A program made the translations under genes and the position numbers. Under the pieces are notes generated by a model. That model saw nothing but the letters and a program-made list of their open reading frames with translations. It had not been told where the DNA came from and made no database searches. DNA of 64,000 bases from Planctomycetota bacterium (GTDB taxonomy: Bacteria; Planctomycetota; UBA1135), in the NCBI GenBank assembly GCA_008501825.1, contig QQUA01000013.1, positions 434,001 to 498,000 of the forward strand. The letters are read 5' to 3'. Shown in pieces: positions 16,195-25,088 of the stretch. Within the stretch, counting starts at the first letter, position 1. The number at the start of each line of letters is the position of its first letter.

Positions 16195-18309
16195 TCATTG
16201 CACCACTTCAGTCAGCGCATTGCTGAACCGGCCCACCCCGGGCCCCTGCCATTCCAAAGCTTGTAGGTAGACGGTTTTTCCGGCCGCCGGTCCGGGAACC
16301 ATGGAAGTCCGTACTGCCTGGCCTTGACTATTGGCGGTCACCGGGCCGATTTGAATCACCGGCATGGTCAGATCCATGATGCCGAATTGAGTTTGCGTCG
16401 GCCCGTTTCCGGTCAGAGAATACAAGAAGTACACGTCGTTTCCGGGACCGGCTCCATTCACGATCAATGAAGTCAAGAAGCCGGCGAACAAACCGGTATG
16501 GGAAAAGACCAAGGGAGCATCCCCGGTCAACAGGGTAAAGAAATCCTGGACCACGCCGTTTTCATCCAAGAACTTCAAATCCAGTTGCAACTGGTCCACT
16601 TCCAAAATCAGAGAACCCAACCGCCGCTGCGAGCTGTACATCACCGGGTGATTCAAGCTCCCGCTGCTGGAAACCTTCCCGGAACTGCCGGCGACGCAGT
16701 ACACCGTACCTGCGTGAGGGCCGAAAACCTTTTGATAGGCCCCGTCGCCGCCGACGCGGCCGTCGCCGCCGTCCAGTTGCATGGTCGGAGGATCGAAGCT
16801 GCTTGAGTAACCGTAATGGCCGTCGATCAAAAAGGACCGTTCGTAACTATGACTGTGCCCAGAAAGCACCAAGTCGACGCCATAGTCCTCCAGAATCGGC
16901 AATACGTTTTGGCGCATGTCTCGCATCCGACCCGAGCTATCGCTATCGTCATCGGAATCGTGACTCCCTTTGGTGTAAGGCGGGTGATGCCAAAAAGCCA
17001 CGATCCAATCCTGGGTAGTCGAAGCTAAGTCGTTTTCCAACCAAGTCAGCATCGGCCCTCCCACCACTCGGGAGGTCGCATCCGAGTCCAGGCAGATGAA
17101 ATGGACGTTGGCGAAGTCGAAGGAGTAGAAGGCTTCGCTTCCGGAAGCCACGCCACCGGCTTGCCCCTGAGTGGGCATGCTGAAATTGCCGTAGTAAACC
17201 GCGGAGCTGTTCTCGTGATTGCCGCGAGTCGGCCAAAGCACGCTCTTTCGCAGCATTTCAGGATAAGTCTCAAAGACAGCAAGTTGGTACTCGACGTCCT
17301 CGCCGTTTTCATAAGCGTTATCCCCTAACATCAACCACAAATCGGTATGAACGGAGCCGGTGTAAGTCTGGTAGGCGTCTCGAACCGCCCGGGCATCGGC
17401 ATTGGCCGTTCCTGAATCTCCGAGTGCCCAAATCCTCACCGGCCGGCTGGTCCCCGGAACCGGGTGGGTTCGGAAGAAGTGATCCGAATCATCGCCCACC
17501 AGAATCCCACCGGCAGAAGATCCGACCGCGTAGTAGTAAAGAGTATCGGCCTGCAAACCGGTCAAACCCACGTCGTGTTCAATGACTCCTCCCGGAACAC
17601 TGACCGATTGAGTCAAGTTTCCCGGCGCGGATCCGTACCAAACCACCGAGTCGCTGGGGCTGAAGGTACGCCATCGAATCCGAACACCTTCATCGGTTCC
17701 CAGTTGTAAATAAGGCCCCCGTTGTAATTCATCCGGCGGACTGTCCCAGAGAGCCAAATCGAAGCTGATATCGGAACTGTCAGGATCACTTTGATGGATT
17801 TCCACAGCCAGCACATTGGTGCCGGCCACCAGCAAGCCTGGATCGATCAAGAATGGATAAAACAAATCTTCGCTGGAGCCGGAAATCGCACTGCGAGCAT
17901 AGGTTCGATAGCCGATGGTCCCGGTCGGCATATTGGTTCGAATGACTTCTTGCCCGTTTAAATACACCACCGCTCCGTCGTCTCGTAACAATTCTACGCT
18001 CAAGGCCGGCACGGCACCCGGATTGGGAACGTCGAAGGAAGCGCGAAAATAAGTAGTGACGTATTTGTCATTCGCATTCGGCCCGTAACTGACTACGGTG
18101 TTCTCGTCACCGTCTCCGTAGCCGAACTGGGCGTTGCCCTGAGCCCAACCGGAATCGTCAAAACTTAGATCCCGCCAAGCCGTCCCCTGGTTGCTGCCAT
18201 CGTCCAGATAACGCCAACTGGAACCGGCTGAAATGAGCTGCCCTCGAGCCGAGCCGGCTAAAAGCAGCAACCCAATGAGCAACATGAGGGGCTTGGGAAG
18301 GAGGGACAT
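16195..18309 (-). CDS. Secreted purple-acid-phosphatase-like metallophosphoesterase (copy 1)
   Basis: This is a 704-aa exported phosphoesterase. From ATG 18309 it has a signal peptide, then a carbohydrate-binding-like beta-sandwich (about residues 25-200, YFRASFDV, LLRDDGAVVYLNGQEV), an FN3-like purple acid phosphatase N-domain (RGPYLQLGTDEGVRIRWRT), and a calcineurin-type phosphoesterase domain with GDSG, GDNAYENG, GNHE, FWHHPPY and GHSHSYER, which supply the dinuclear metal ligands. The last 100 residues form a module shared with other secreted proteins of this window. The frame opens at a TTG at 18339, but a TATAAA box lies just above it, so 18309 is preferred. The substrate is probably phosphomonoesters in organic matter. 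Confidence 0.88.
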   Translation of the reverse strand: MSLLPKPLMLLIGLLLLAGSARGQLISAGSSWRYLDDGSNQGTAWRDLSFDDSGWAQGNAQFGYGDGDENTVVSYGPNANDKYVTTYFRASFDVPNPGAVPALSVELLRDDGAVVYLNGQEVIRTNMPTGTIGYRTYARSAISGSSEDLFYPFLIDPGLLVAGTNVLAVEIHQSDPDSSDISFDLALWDSPPDELQRGPYLQLGTDEGVRIRWRTFSPSDSVVWYGSAPGNLTQSVSVPGGVIEHDVGLTGLQADTLYYYAVGSSAGGILVGDDSDHFFRTHPVPGTSRPVRIWALGDSGTANADARAVRDAYQTYTGSVHTDLWLMLGDNAYENGEDVEYQLAVFETYPEMLRKSVLWPTRGNHENSSAVYYGNFSMPTQGQAGGVASGSEAFYSFDFANVHFICLDSDATSRVVGGPMLTWLENDLASTTQDWIVAFWHHPPYTKGSHDSDDDSDSSGRMRDMRQNVLPILEDYGVDLVLSGHSHSYERSFLIDGHYGYSSSFDPPTMQLDGGDGRVGGDGAYQKVFGPHAGTVYCVAGSSGKVSSSGSLNHPVMYSSQRRLGSLILEVDQLQLDLKFLDENGVVQDFFTLLTGDAPLVFSHTGLFAGFLTSLIVNGAGPGNDVYFLYSLTGNGPTQTQFGIMDLTMPVIQIGPVTANSQGQAVRTSMVPGPAAGKTVYLQALEWQGPGVGRFSNALTEVVQ

Positions 18310-18350
18310 GATCGGACAAGGCAAGGGCACAGGGGCCAAGGGGATAAAAA

Positions 18351-18356
18351 TTTATA
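18351..18356 (-). promoter_or_regulatory. Candidate -10 element of phosphoesterase copy 1
   Basis: GGTATAAA with TATAAA at this position lies 41 bases before ATG 18309. The same GGTATAAA octamer occurs at the equivalent place upstream of the paralogue. Confidence 0.35.
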
Positions 18357-18408
18357 CCATTTTTCTTGTCTCCAAACACCGGAGATAACGGCTGGCGCCC
18401 CAAAGGCC

Positions 18409-19275
18409 TTAACCGCCGGCGGACTCCGTCAAGCTTTCTTGGGCATCCAATAATTCCTGGCGCAACCGAATCATGGCTGGAGTTCGGCGGTACTTAGGCG
18501 GCAATTGATCCACCGCCTGCAGGCCATTTTCAAAGGCTTCACGAGCCGCCTCCGGCTGCCCAGCCTGAACGTGGATTTGGCCCTGGCGCAGCCACCAGCG
18601 CTCCTTGCGAGGCGTCTTGGCCGCCAGTCTTCGGATTCGTTGCAAGGCCGCGTCCCACAGCCCAAGCTCCTCCTCCAAAGCCAAAGCGGAAAGTTCCAAA
18701 GTGATCACTTCGCCCAATCGAGCCAAGCCGGCTTCCAAACCGGATAGAGCTCTTTGCTTCAAGCCCATTTCACTCGCCAATTGAGCTCTTTCCCAAAAGG
18801 CATCGGGGGGCGGAGAAGCCTGCCGGGCAATCAAAAGATCGTAATCCTGTAAAGCCGGCAGCCCCTTCCCGGCGATTTTTCGTTGCCGGGCTCTTAACCA
18901 ACGCAGCCGGTGTTCTTCCGGATGGAACTCCAAGGCCCGATCCAAAACTTCCAAGGCGGCTGCGGTCCACTTCAAATCGGCATAAAGCCGAGCTCGAAGA
19001 TAAGCCACTTCGACTCCCGGTGCCTGCAAAGATTCCGCCCGCTGCAAATCCGAAACCGCTAACGCCCAAGCTTTGTGGCGGCGATGCAAATCCCCTCTCA
19101 ATAAATACAGCGGAGCGCTGCTCGGTTCTTCCCGGATTTGTTGGCTGACCTTGGCGATTTTGGCGTGGAGACCATCGTGAGCCGAGAGAGCGCTACCAGA
19201 CCAACTGGAAGCCAGAAGTAAACCGATTGCAAGCCAAGCCAAGTGGCTCCTCTTCGAACGAATCAATGTACCCAT
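18409..19275 (-). CDS. Exported TPR-repeat protein
   Basis: This 288-aa protein has an N-terminal hydrophobic segment (LAWLAIGLLLASSW) that is likely a signal peptide or anchor, followed by about five helical repeats with TPR spacing (YLLRGDLHRRHKAWALAVSDLQRA, YLRARLYADLKWTAAALEVLDRALEF, WLRQGQIHVQAGQPEAAREAFENGL). The ATG at 19275 lies inside the end of the upstream phosphoesterase gene (13-base overlap), so the two are co-translated. It sits between two paralogous phosphoesterases. A scaffolding role is possible, but no partner can be named. Confidence 0.75.
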   Translation of the reverse strand: MGTLIRSKRSHLAWLAIGLLLASSWSGSALSAHDGLHAKIAKVSQQIREEPSSAPLYLLRGDLHRRHKAWALAVSDLQRAESLQAPGVEVAYLRARLYADLKWTAAALEVLDRALEFHPEEHRLRWLRARQRKIAGKGLPALQDYDLLIARQASPPPDAFWERAQLASEMGLKQRALSGLEAGLARLGEVITLELSALALEEELGLWDAALQRIRRLAAKTPRKERWWLRQGQIHVQAGQPEAAREAFENGLQAVDQLPPKYRRTPAMIRLRQELLDAQESLTESAGG

Positions 19276-21374
19276 TCGGTCAGAGGATTACTGAAACGGC
19301 CGACGCCGACACCTTGCAATTCAAAGGCCTGAAGATAAACGCTCCGTCCGGCGGCGGACGCCGGAATCGAAGTACTCAAGATCGCCTTACCTTGACCGTC
19401 GGCAGTTACGGGCCCGAGCTGGGTAATCGGCATGGTGAGATCCATGACCCCGAATTGGGTTTGGGTAGGCCCGCTACCGGTAAGTGAATAAAGGAAATAA
19501 ACCGCATTGCCGGGATCGGCCCCATTGACGATCAAGGAAGTCATGAACCCGGCAAACAACCCTGTGGTGGAAAATACCAAGGGCGTATCTCCAGTCCATA
19601 AAGTAAAGGAGTCCTGCACCTGCCCCTGGTGATCCAAGAATTTCACTTCCATCCGCAGATCATCCACCTCTAAGACCAAGGAACCAAGACTTCGAAGGGA
19701 GGTGTACATCACCGGATGATCCAAGCTACCGGAACTTGAAATGGATCCAGAACTCCCGGCGACGCAATAAACCGTCCCGGCATGAGGCCCAATTTCTTTT
19801 TGATACGCACCGTCTCCGTTTGGATTCCCGTCTCCCCCGTCGATCAACATGGTAAGCGGATTGAAACTGGTGGAGTAACCATAGTGCCCGTCAATTAAAA
19901 AGGACCGCTCATAACTATGGCTATGTCCGGTCAAAACCAGGTCGACTCCATACGCCTCCAAAATGGGTAAGGCGTATTGGCGCATGTCTCGCAGCCGGCC
20001 TCCGCTATCGGCATCTACATCGGAATCGTGTCCTCCCTTGCTGTACGGCGGATGATGCCAAAAGGCCACGATCCATGGTTGCATGGTGGAGGCCAAATCA
20101 TTTTCCAACCAAGTCAGCATCGGACCGCCGGGAAGCCGGGACGAGGTGTCCGAATCCAAGCAAACGAAATGGACGTTGGCGAAGTCGAAGGAATAGTAAG
20201 CTTCCGATCCCGAGGCCAAGCCGCCGGCTTGTCCCTGAGTCGGCATGCTGAAAATTCCATAATAAACCGCCTCGCTGTTTTCATCGTTACCCCGAGTGGG
20301 CCACAAAACACTTTTGCGCAACATCTCGGGATAAGTCTCGAACACCGCGGCCTGGAACTCAACGTCCTCCCCATTTTCATAAGCGTTGTCACCCAACATC
20401 AGCCATAAATCGGTGTGTGCTGAACCGGTATAGGTTTGGTAGGCATCGCGCACCGCCCGAGCATCGGTATTGGCAGTCCCGGAGTCTCCCAGGATCCAAG
20501 CCCGAAACGGCCGATTCTCACCAGCAGGTGGATGGGTTCGGAAAAAATGCTGCAAATCATTGCCGGACAAAATCCCTCCTGAAGTGGATCCTATGGCATA
20601 GTAATAAACCGTGTCCGGCTGCAAACCGGTCAGTTCCACTTCATGTTCGGTGGTATGGCCGGGCACACTGACCAGTTGATTCAAGTTCCCTGGTGCCGGG
20701 CCGTACAACACTGCGGAATCGCTGGAGCTAAAGGTGCGCCAGCGAATGCGCACGCTCTGATCGGTGCCAAGTTGCAGATACGGCCCTCGCAATAATTCCG
20801 GAGGCGGAATGTCGGAAAGCGCCAAATCGAAGCTGAGGTCCGGACTGTCCGCTGCATTTTGGTGAACTTCGACCGCCAACAGATTGCTTCCCTGAACCAG
20901 GAGGCCCGGATCGAGAACGTAAAACCAAAACCGATCTTCCGATTCGCCGGTCATCGGGCTGTCGGCATAGGTGGAGTACTGAACCAGCCCGTCCGGCAAA
21001 TTGCTTCGGGCGATTTCTTGGCCGTTGAGGTAGACCACCACGCCGTCGTCCCGCAATAGGTGCAGACTTAAGGCGGAGATATTGGACGGATTCGCCACCT
21101 GAAACGACTTGCGGAAATAGGTCGTGACGTATTTGTCGTTCGGATTGGGGCCGTAACTCACCACCGTGGCTTCATCCCCGTCCCCGTATCCGAATTGCCC
21201 GGGCCCTTGGGCCCAAGTGGCGTCGTTAAAGCTCGGATCGCGCCATAAAGTGCCCTGATTGCTGCCATCATCCAAATATTTCCAGGTCGAACCTGCAGAT
21301 ACCAATTGTGCCGGAGCCGGAGCGGCCCAACAAAGCAGCATGAGGCAAACGAAGGCCTTTGAAGTCCGGGGCAT
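19263..21374 (-). CDS. Secreted purple-acid-phosphatase-like metallophosphoesterase (copy 2)
   Basis: This 703-aa protein is a close paralogue of the gene at 16195-18309, colinear over its full length. It has a signal peptide (MPRTSKAFVCLMLLCWAAPAPAQ without the first residues of the longer frame), the same N-terminal beta-sandwich, FN3-like domain, phosphoesterase domain and C-terminal module. The metal motifs are GDSG, GDNAYENG, GNDENS, FWHHPPY and GHSHSYER. The usual GNHE is here GNDE: the histidine of this metal-binding motif is replaced by aspartate, which may alter metal binding or activity. The ATG at 21374 is preferred over 21419 because of the TATAAA box at 21419-21424. It is co-translated with the TPR gene. 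Confidence 0.88.
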   Translation of the reverse strand: MPRTSKAFVCLMLLCWAAPAPAQLVSAGSTWKYLDDGSNQGTLWRDPSFNDATWAQGPGQFGYGDGDEATVVSYGPNPNDKYVTTYFRKSFQVANPSNISALSLHLLRDDGVVVYLNGQEIARSNLPDGLVQYSTYADSPMTGESEDRFWFYVLDPGLLVQGSNLLAVEVHQNAADSPDLSFDLALSDIPPPELLRGPYLQLGTDQSVRIRWRTFSSSDSAVLYGPAPGNLNQLVSVPGHTTEHEVELTGLQPDTVYYYAIGSTSGGILSGNDLQHFFRTHPPAGENRPFRAWILGDSGTANTDARAVRDAYQTYTGSAHTDLWLMLGDNAYENGEDVEFQAAVFETYPEMLRKSVLWPTRGNDENSEAVYYGIFSMPTQGQAGGLASGSEAYYSFDFANVHFVCLDSDTSSRLPGGPMLTWLENDLASTMQPWIVAFWHHPPYSKGGHDSDVDADSGGRLRDMRQYALPILEAYGVDLVLTGHSHSYERSFLIDGHYGYSTSFNPLTMLIDGGDGNPNGDGAYQKEIGPHAGTVYCVAGSSGSISSSGSLDHPVMYTSLRSLGSLVLEVDDLRMEVKFLDHQGQVQDSFTLWTGDTPLVFSTTGLFAGFMTSLIVNGADPGNAVYFLYSLTGSGPTQTQFGVMDLTMPITQLGPVTADGQGKAILSTSIPASAAGRSVYLQAFELQGVGVGRFSNPLTEWVH

Positions 21375-21418
21375 GGAAGGAAGTGAATGGCGGGAGAAGG
21401 ACGGAATGGGCCCTCTCA

Positions 21419-21424
21419 TTTATA
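21419..21424 (-). promoter_or_regulatory. Candidate -10 element of phosphoesterase copy 2
   Basis: GGTATAAA with TATAAA at this position lies 44 bases before ATG 21374, mirroring the promoter candidate of copy 1. Confidence 0.35.
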
Positions 21425-21484
21425 CCAATCGGCCAAGACGCCTCCGCTCCTGTCTTCTATCCCGTCTCTTCTTCTCGCCCGAAC

Positions 21485-22798
21485 TCAGGACCCCAGGCAA
21501 GCGGTGGCCTCCACCAGCTTCTCCAAGCTACCCTGCCATTCGCCTTGGAACCGTTGCGAATGCAGTTCTCCGTCGGAAAATCCGGCGTTCAGAAGCCCTT
21601 GCAAAGGACGTAAATAAGTAGCCTCTTGGTCGGAAAGACGGACCAGAGCAAGCAGTTCCCGGGCCAAATCCAACAAACGGCCACCGCCGGGGGCGGGAGC
21701 GGCCAAGCCGAGTCGATGGGCAGCGTGCCAGGTGCGCTGGCGATCTTGGTAACTCCAGCCGGCAGTCAATTGCCAAGCTTGTTCCAAGGCCTCCGGGTCA
21801 TAGAACAAGCCCTTGGTCAATGCGCACAAAGCCAAGGCGCCGTCCGGGCATTGCGTGTCCAAACAGCGGAGTTCCAATTGCGGCCGAAAGCGGATTTCCG
21901 GAAACACGGTGGAAAGGTGGAGATCCCAATCCGCCTCGGTAGCGGTCAAACCTTGGGCTCCCTGGTCCAAATAGCGCCGGAAACTCCAACCGCGCATGTC
22001 CACCAAAGCACCGTCCCGCTGCAGGAACAGCATGGGCACGTCCAAGGCCCATTCCACGAAATCGGCGATCTGACTGTCTTCCCGCACGCAAGCTTCTGGA
22101 ATTCCACAGCGGGCAGGATCGGTACGAGACCAAACGTGGCCGCGCCAGGTGGCGAAGCCGCTGTCTTCTCCCGCCCGAATGGGCGAATTAGCAAACAGAG
22201 CGGTCAGAACCGGCGATAGAGCAAAAGCGGTACGCATTTTGAGGGCACCGTCTTCCGGACTCTCGAAATCGAAATTGACTTGAACCCCGGCGGTGGCCTT
22301 CATCATCCAAATCCCAAGCCCACCGACCCCTTGGAGATAAGGTTCCATGATGTCGTAACGGGCTTTGGGCAACCGCTGGATTTGCTCCGGCGCCACCGCC
22401 GGTTGCGCCCCGATAGCGACGAAACGAATGTCGTACATTTCCCGCAAACGGCGCAACCATTGAAAATATTCCTGCACCTCAGCCTGAACGCCGGCGATTT
22501 CCTTCTGCGGGGCCCCGCCGAATTCGATTTGGGCGCCGGGCTCCAATGTAATGGAACGGCCGTCTTGGCCTTTCAATCCCAACAATCGACCGTTTTCCGA
22601 AATCGGCTGCCATCCAGTCCAAGTTTGCAAATGGCCGAGGATCTCCTCCAAACCGCCCGGTCCTTCATAGGGAACCGGTTGGCCGTCCGGGCGGGTTACG
22701 AATTGCTCGTACTCCAAACCCAAGGCCCACTGATGGCGCGGACGACAACCGCGGAGAATGACCTCCTCCAACTGGGAGGCTTGTGCGATGCAAGTCAT
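21485..22798 (-). CDS. gshA: Glutamate-cysteine ligase, GCS2 (plant/proteobacterial) family
   Basis: This ligase joins glutamate and cysteine in an ATP-dependent way, the first step of glutathione-type thiol synthesis. The 437-aa protein shows LGLEYEQFV, ITLEPGAQIEFGGAP (the LEPG metal and substrate strand), KATAGVQVNFDFES (T-A-x-x-Q-x-N-x-D signature) and LDVPMLFLQRDG, all characteristic of the GCS2 / EgtA-type family. It starts 17 bases after the one-TM protein of the NfeD-FloA run, so it may be transcribed with it. No glutathione synthetase gene is in this window, so the final thiol (glutathione or another gamma-glutamylcysteine derivative) is unknown. Confidence 0.88.
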   Translation of the reverse strand: MTCIAQASQLEEVILRGCRPRHQWALGLEYEQFVTRPDGQPVPYEGPGGLEEILGHLQTWTGWQPISENGRLLGLKGQDGRSITLEPGAQIEFGGAPQKEIAGVQAEVQEYFQWLRRLREMYDIRFVAIGAQPAVAPEQIQRLPKARYDIMEPYLQGVGGLGIWMMKATAGVQVNFDFESPEDGALKMRTAFALSPVLTALFANSPIRAGEDSGFATWRGHVWSRTDPARCGIPEACVREDSQIADFVEWALDVPMLFLQRDGALVDMRGWSFRRYLDQGAQGLTATEADWDLHLSTVFPEIRFRPQLELRCLDTQCPDGALALCALTKGLFYDPEALEQAWQLTAGWSYQDRQRTWHAAHRLGLAAPAPGGGRLLDLARELLALVRLSDQEATYLRPLQGLLNAGFSDGELHSQRFQGEWQGSLEKLVEATACLGS

Positions 22799-22815
22799 GA
22801 AGGTCGAGGAAAAGC

Positions 22816-23511
22816 CTAACGGAAACCGGGAATGTCCGACTCACTGAAGGAGCGGGGCGGACCCAGCACTTCCCGAAGGATGATCGCATCCCGCCAAGCC
22901 ATTTCGGAACTCAGCCAAGGCAAGGAGGAAGGACCGACCGTCGAGGTGGCCGTGCCCGGTTGTTCTTCCCATCCAAGACCACTGATGTTATCGAAAAATC
23001 CGAAAGCTTGAGATTCTGAGGTAAATTCCGGCCGGTCGAAACTGCTGACCAAATGATGGGATTCGAGACCCGACTCCCACTTGTTGGCCATCATATCGGC
23101 CGCAAGTTGACCGAGTTCCTGGTCCTCGGCTCGGGCGGTTTCGACCGGCTTGACCACCGGAACCGGCGGCGGGGCTTTGGCGGGCACTTTGGGAACCACC
23201 TTCCATCCCAATTCAGGATCGCCCTCCAATTCCCACACCGGTTGTTGCGCCGGAGGCGAACTCGGGGAAGGATCCATCTTCGGTAACGGCTCCGGTTCGA
23301 AGCTTTCCCCTTGGGGAAATTCCTCCGGATCCTCGAAATCCTTCCCCGACAAGTATTCTTCCAGCGTGGCTTGCTCCTCCTCGGTCAGGGTGGGCGGCTC
23401 CTGCTTGGCCTGGGCTCTTTTCTTCAGCCAGGAAGCCACGGCACTGCCCAAGCCGAGGAGGATCCAAAAGATCAGCTCCCCTTGCCGGAGAAGTTCTTCC
23501 AGGAAATCCAT
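22816..23511 (-). CDS. One-TM, proline-rich protein downstream of floA
   Basis: This is a 231-aa protein of unknown function. An N-terminal membrane helix (LIFWILLGLGSAVASWL, residues 13-29) is followed by a basic stop-transfer patch, then a long acidic and Pro-rich region without obvious fold (residues 40-130). The C-terminus AWRDAIILREVLGPPRSF resembles short conserved tails of proteins encoded near floA in planctomycetes. It begins 7 bases after the floA stop codon. The topology suggests a membrane-tethered, mostly disordered cytoplasmic partner of the FloA raft scaffold, which is inference from position. Confidence 0.7.
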   Translation of the reverse strand: MDFLEELLRQGELIFWILLGLGSAVASWLKKRAQAKQEPPTLTEEEQATLEEYLSGKDFEDPEEFPQGESFEPEPLPKMDPSPSSPPAQQPVWELEGDPELGWKVVPKVPAKAPPPVPVVKPVETARAEDQELGQLAADMMANKWESGLESHHLVSSFDRPEFTSESQAFGFFDNISGLGWEEQPGTATSTVGPSSLPWLSSEMAWRDAIILREVLGPPRSFSESDIPGFR

Positions 23512-23517
23512 GAACGC

Positions 23518-24594
23518 TTAGGCCTTGCCGTCGGGAGTCCGGGAACCGCCGCCGCTACCGCCTTCGCTCTGACTGTCGCCGCTGATCGCCGAACGCATCC
23601 GGGTATCGGCATCGACGTTGCGCAAACGGTAAAGATCCATGACCCCAAGGTTGCCAGTGCGCAGGGCTTCGGCCATGGCTTTGGGAACTTCCGCTTCGGC
23701 CAAAACCACCAAAGCTCGGTTCTCGGTCACGCTGGCGCGCTGCTCCTGTTCCGCCGCCACCGCCATGGCCCGGCGTTCTTCCGCCTTGGCCTGAGCCACC
23801 CGCTTGTCGGCTTCCGCTTGGTCGGCTTGCAGGCGGGCACCGATGTTGGTGCCGATGTCGACGTCGGCGATGTCGATGGAAACGATTTCAAAAGCGGTGC
23901 CGGCGTCCAATCCTTTGGACAACACGGTTTTCGAAATCATGTCCGGGTTTTCCAACACGTCCTTGTGAGTGGAGGCGGAACCGATGGTGGTCACGATGCC
24001 TTCCCCTACCCGGGCGATGATGGTTTCTTCGGTAGCACCACCGACCAAGCGGGCGATGTTGGTGCGCACCGTGATCCGGGCCTTGGCCAGCACTTGAATG
24101 CCGTCTTTGGCCACCGCCGCGACTTCGGTTTTGCCGGAAGCCGGGTTGGGGCAATCAATCACTTTGGGATTGACGCAGGTCTTGACCGCTTCCAGGACGT
24201 CCCGACCGGCGAGATCAATGCCGGTGGCGGTTTTGAAGTCCAAGGGCAATCCGGCCCGGTCGGCCGAAATCAAAGCTTGCACCACCGGGATGACGTTGCC
24301 GCCGGCCAGGTAATGAGCTTCCAGATTTCGTTGATCCACGTCCTGCAAACCGGCTTGCACGGTCATGATTTTGGATCGCACGATGACCGAAGGATTCACC
24401 TTGCGGAAGTTCATCGCGATCATGTCCAGCAAGCCAATGCCGGCCTTGGTCAGCAAGGACTGGATGTAAAGATTCAAATAGCGCAGCAAGACCACCAAGA
24501 TCACAAAAAGGACCAGGAGGCCTAAACCCACGGCTACCAGCACCAACAAGGAGCTGTCACCGTTTTCTTGGGGCGCAAGCAGGAGGAAGGGCAT
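23518..24594 (-). CDS. floA: Flotillin-like protein FloA
   Basis: This membrane scaffold organises functional membrane microdomains. The 358-aa protein has an N-terminal hydrophobic hairpin (residues 15-45), then the SPFH domain ([79 protein letters not shown]), and a coiled coil rich in Ala and Glu ([23 protein letters not shown]). The Gly/Ser-rich C-terminal tail is non-conserved. Its ATG shares one base with the stop of the short NfeD gene (TGATG). The pairing of FloA with NfeD proteins is well known in Bacillus and many other bacteria. Confidence 0.95.
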   Translation of the reverse strand: MPFLLLAPQENGDSSLLVLVAVGLGLLVLFVILVVLLRYLNLYIQSLLTKAGIGLLDMIAMNFRKVNPSVIVRSKIMTVQAGLQDVDQRNLEAHYLAGGNVIPVVQALISADRAGLPLDFKTATGIDLAGRDVLEAVKTCVNPKVIDCPNPASGKTEVAAVAKDGIQVLAKARITVRTNIARLVGGATEETIIARVGEGIVTTIGSASTHKDVLENPDMISKTVLSKGLDAGTAFEIVSIDIADVDIGTNIGARLQADQAEADKRVAQAKAEERRAMAVAAEQEQRASVTENRALVVLAEAEVPKAMAEALRTGNLGVMDLYRLRNVDADTRMRSAISGDSQSEGGSGGGSRTPDGKA

Positions 24595-25088
24595 CAAGTC
24601 TGAGTCTCCGTTTCAGGTTCCGCCTCAACAATGAGGCGATTGGCCACGAAGCGAACCGCCCGAACCCGGGTACCGGGATCAACGTGTTCCCCGCGGGTGA
24701 CCACGTCAAGTCGTTCTCCGGCAAAGTCGGCGATTCCGGCGGGACGCAGCGGGCTCTCGGCCACGCCGGAACGTCCCACGAATTGGGCCGCCCGATGTTG
24801 CACGGCGGCTCGTTCTTCGGCTTTCCAATTGAAGCCTGGATTGACCATCCGCCTGCCCACCGGAGTCCGGGGAAAAACGCGGAAAGCCAAAAACACCGTC
24901 ACCGGGACGCCGGCTACGGCCACGGTCAAAATGGCGATACCGAAAGGATTGCTTTCTTGAAAAGCCAAGATCACCGAAGCAATGATCGAAATCCCCGCCA
25001 GGATGGAAAGCACCCCCAAGGACGGGAAAAAAACTTCCGCCAGCACCAAGCCGAAACCGATCAAAATCAAAATCAGGGGCAGAATCAT
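24594..25088 (-). CDS. Short NfeD-family membrane protein
   Basis: This 164-aa protein has two or three N-terminal membrane helices ([56 protein letters not shown]) and a C-terminal OB-fold NfeD domain ([20 protein letters not shown] [34 protein letters not shown]). NfeD proteins partner with SPFH proteins; here floA follows directly. The ATG overlaps the stop of the long NfeD gene (ATGA). Next to the protease-bearing NfeD, this is the second NfeD domain in the same operon. Confidence 0.87.
   Translation of the reverse strand: MILPLILILIGFGLVLAEVFFPSLGVLSILAGISIIASVILAFQESNPFGIAILTVAVAGVPVTVFLAFRVFPRTPVGRRMVNPGFNWKAEERAAVQHRAAQFVGRSGVAESPLRPAGIADFAGERLDVVTRGEHVDPGTRVRAVRFVANRLIVEAEPETETQT

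Noticed and set aside
23311..24525. 404-residue + strand frame over floA
   Set aside because: His/Gly-rich shadow antisense to floA, which has full SPFH conservation.
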